From CAYMLQ01 sp964390795 (GTDB lineage: Bacteria; Verrucomicrobiota; Kiritimatiellia; RFP12; UBA1067), in contig CAYMLQ010000359.1 of assembly GCA_964390795.1 (NCBI GenBank), positions 1 through 5,863 of the forward strand: a DNA stretch of 5,863 bases, given 5' to 3'. This document shows, one piece after another, positions 4,223-5,863 of the stretch (the stretch's first letter is position 1; the number at the start of each line of letters is the position of its first letter). The translations under genes and the position numbers were made by a program. Below the pieces are notes generated by a model. That model was not told the DNA's origin. It worked only from the letters and a program-made list of their open reading frames with translations, and did not search any database.

Positions 4223-5863
4223 CTACTCCGCCACCAGTTCGAAGACCGCGGAGTCGTAGTCGCCTTCGAGCTTGACCGGGACGCCCATGGCCATGAGCGC
4301 CGCGCCGCCAAGGGTCTGGCCGCTGACGCGCGAGTGGTCGCGCTTCTCTTTGTTGATCTCGGTCACGCGGTAGCGCTTGTCCACGGCCAGCCCCTGAAGC
4401 GGCAGCGGCGCGGGGTAGTCGCTCATCACCGGGCGGTTCAGCCCGTACAGGAAGACAACCGCGTGGCTCTTGTCGTCGTTCACGTACATTAGCGAGGCGT
4501 AGCTGTGCTCCCACGGCGAGACCAGGCGGTAGAGATCGCCTTGCTGGATCACGGGGCGCAGGCGCTTGTAGTCCGCCACGGCCTTTTTCGCGAACGCGAG
4601 ATCTTCGGGCGTCATGTTCTTGGGGTGCAGCTCGAAGCCGAGCCGGCCGGACATCGCCACGTCGAAGCGGTATTTGAGCGGCGTGGAGCGGTGCGTCTGA
4701 TGGTTCGGCACCGCTGTCACGTGAGCGGCCATGGCGCACGCCGGGTAGAAGTGGCCCGCGCCCCACTGGATGAACACGCGCTGGCGGGCGTCGGTGTTGT
4801 CCGAGGTCCAAAACTCGTCCGCATAGCGCAGAAAACCGTAATCCATGTGCGCACCACCCGAGGAGCACGCCTTCATGATGATGTCCGGGTATTTCGCGTG
4901 CAGCCGGCCCAGAAGGTCGTACACGCCGGCGGTGTAGTCGAACCACAGGTTGGGCTGACGGTCGACCGCCAGATAGGTCGAGCCGGCATTGCTGATCTCC
5001 GCGTTCGCGTCCCACTTGATGTAGGCGAGTCCCGGAATGCTGGTGATCAGCGCGTCCATCTGCCCGTAGATATTGTCGCGCAGCGCGGGGTTGGTCATAT
5101 CCAGCACCACCTGCGTGCCGCCGCGGCCCTGGCGCAGCGGGCGGGTCTTCTCGCGCAGCACCCAGTCGGGATGCGCATCGACCAGCTCGCTCGTGGTGTT
5201 GGCCATCTCCGGCTCCACCCAGATGCCGAACTTGAGTCCGCGCGTCTTGGCCTCGTCGGCCAGCGAGCCCAGTCCCTTGGGCAGCTTCTTCTCGTTGAGC
5301 ACCCAGTCGCCGAGGCCGCGCTTGTCATCGTCGCGGGCGTACTTGCCGCGTGCGAACCAGCCGTCGTCCACCACGAACATCTCGCCGCCCAGCTCTTTCA
5401 CGCCGTCCATCATGTCCGTGAGCGTCTTCTCGTTGAAGTCAAAATATGCGCCCTCCCAACTGTTCAGCAGCACCGGCCGGAGCATATGGCCGTCGCGCAG
5501 TTGGCTGTCGCGCGCCCAGCGGTGCAGGTTACGCGAGATCTGACCCTTGCCCGCCGCCGAATACGTGAGGACCATCTTGGGCGTAGTCAGCGTCTTGCCC
5601 GCGTCCAGCGTATACGCGCCGTTACCCGTGTCGGGGCCGACGTTGATCGAAAGCGCATCGATGAAGTCGTGCCCGATCGAGATCGCCCACGTGCCGCTCC
5701 ACGCCAGCGAGCCGCCGATGACTCGTCCGGCCGTCTCCGTGGCCCGCTCGCCGACCGACAGCATGAAGGATGGGTTGTTGCCGAAGGCCGAGCGCACGCC
5801 TGAGCGCGAGGTCATGCTCACGGTCTGGCCCAGCGCCACGGGCGCCTCGGCGAGCTGGTTCTC
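4223..5863 (-). CDS. GH36 alpha-galactosidase, N-terminus beyond the right edge
   Basis: The frame is open to the window edge and ends with TAG at 4225-4223, giving 546 visible residues; family members are usually about 700-750, so roughly 180-200 N-terminal residues are missing. The enzyme hydrolyses terminal alpha-1,6-galactosides (melibiose, raffinose, galactomannan side chains). Numbering from the edge, the visible part holds the end of the N-terminal beta-sandwich (1 to about 120), the (beta/alpha)8 barrel, and a C-terminal beta domain (about 440-546). Motifs in order: NSWEGAYFDFNE (near 134), FVVDDGWF (near 163), FGIWVEPEM (near 212), YIKWDANAEI with nucleophile Asp285 (codon 5011-5009), and ACSSGGAHMDYGF followed by FWTSDNTD with acid/base Asp355 (codon 4801-4799). 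The 70-residue spacing of the two Asp matches characterised GH36 enzymes. No damage is visible. It is convergent with the sulfatase/phosphoesterase genes, so it belongs to a separate transcript. A signal peptide cannot be judged. An alpha-N-acetylgalactosaminidase of the same family is the main alternative. Confidence 0.95.
   Translation of the reverse strand, partial: ENQLAEAPVALGQTVSMTSRSGVRSAFGNNPSFMLSVGERATETAGRVIGGSLAWSGTWAISIGHDFIDALSINVGPDTGNGAYTLDAGKTLTTPKMVLTYSAAGKGQISRNLHRWARDSQLRDGHMLRPVLLNSWEGAYFDFNEKTLTDMMDGVKELGGEMFVVDDGWFARGKYARDDDKRGLGDWVLNEKKLPKGLGSLADEAKTRGLKFGIWVEPEMANTTSELVDAHPDWVLREKTRPLRQGRGGTQVVLDMTNPALRDNIYGQMDALITSIPGLAYIKWDANAEISNAGSTYLAVDRQPNLWFDYTAGVYDLLGRLHAKYPDIIMKACSSGGAHMDYGFLRYADEFWTSDNTDARQRVFIQWGAGHFYPACAMAAHVTAVPNHQTHRSTPLKYRFDVAMSGRLGFELHPKNMTPEDLAFAKKAVADYKRLRPVIQQGDLYRLVSPWEHSYASLMYVNDDKSHAVVFLYGLNRPVMSDYPAPLPLQGLAVDKRYRVTEINKEKRDHSRVSGQTLGGAALMAMGVPVKLEGDYDSAVFELVAE

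Noticed and set aside
4035..5015. 326-codon minus-strand frame overlapping the GH36 gene
   Set aside because: It is a shifted reading of GC-rich GH36 codons, giving an Arg/Pro/Gly-rich product without recognisable motifs.
4505..5803. 432-codon open frame on the plus strand opposite the alpha-galactosidase
   Set aside because: The minus-strand GH36 protein has all family motifs over the same bases. High GC leaves the antisense frame free of stops, and its product (Arg-, Val- and His-rich) resembles no protein I know.
1..5863. CRISPR array, tRNA, rRNA or phage genes
   Set aside because: I looked for regularly spaced repeats, cloverleaf-like segments and phage-type genes on both strands and saw none.

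Overview
The window is a stretch of a bacterial scaffold, probably a metagenome assembly, with two runs of N (1196-1205 and 3469-3568). Both look like placeholder gaps, because the proteins on either side need far more sequence than the Ns allow. Gene content (sulfatase, arylsulfotransferase-like protein, GH36 alpha-galactosidase, metallophosphoesterase, IS4-type transposase remnant, VapBC) and the GC-rich right half suggest a polysaccharide-degrading member of the PVC group (Kiritimatiellota, Lentisphaerota or Verrucomicrobiota). That placement rests on recognised protein styles only, with no marker gene in view.

Layout. Positions 1-1085 (+) hold the 3' part of a glycoside-hydrolase-like gene, broken by one frameshift at a T run near 241-244; its base composition is visibly less GC-rich than the right half. 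Positions 1086-1630 are a junk-like junction: a 12-G run, an internal piece of an IS4-family transposase interrupted by the 10-N gap, an unassigned stretch, and a REP-like hairpin with a GTAG tetranucleotide. Positions 1631-2286 (-) are an intact vapBC toxin-antitoxin operon with a good promoter and an operator-like inverted repeat. Positions 2458-3884 (+) are a run of damaged genes for sulfate and phosphate ester metabolism: an arylsulfotransferase-like gene with a frameshifted signal peptide and an apparent internal deletion, a sulfatase N-terminal piece lacking the catalytic Cys motif, the 100-N gap, and the C-terminus of a metallophosphoesterase. Positions 3885-4222 form an intergenic region between convergent genes with four inverted repeats, three of them packed into 67 bases. 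Positions 4223-5863 (-) carry most of a GH36 alpha-galactosidase that runs off the right edge and looks intact.

Taken together the genes fit a locus for sulfated, galactose-containing glycans: GH36 removes alpha-galactose, sulfatase removes sulfate, and the sulfotransferase-like protein moves sulfate between aryl groups. Three of these genes carry indels or missing catalytic segments, so the locus is either decaying or badly assembled. The sequence alone cannot separate these, but the placeholder gaps and the poly-G run favour assembly trouble for at least part of it. I did not find a convincing new defence or mobile system. The least explained signals are the palindrome cluster at 4024-4090 and the REP-like element at 1592-1623.
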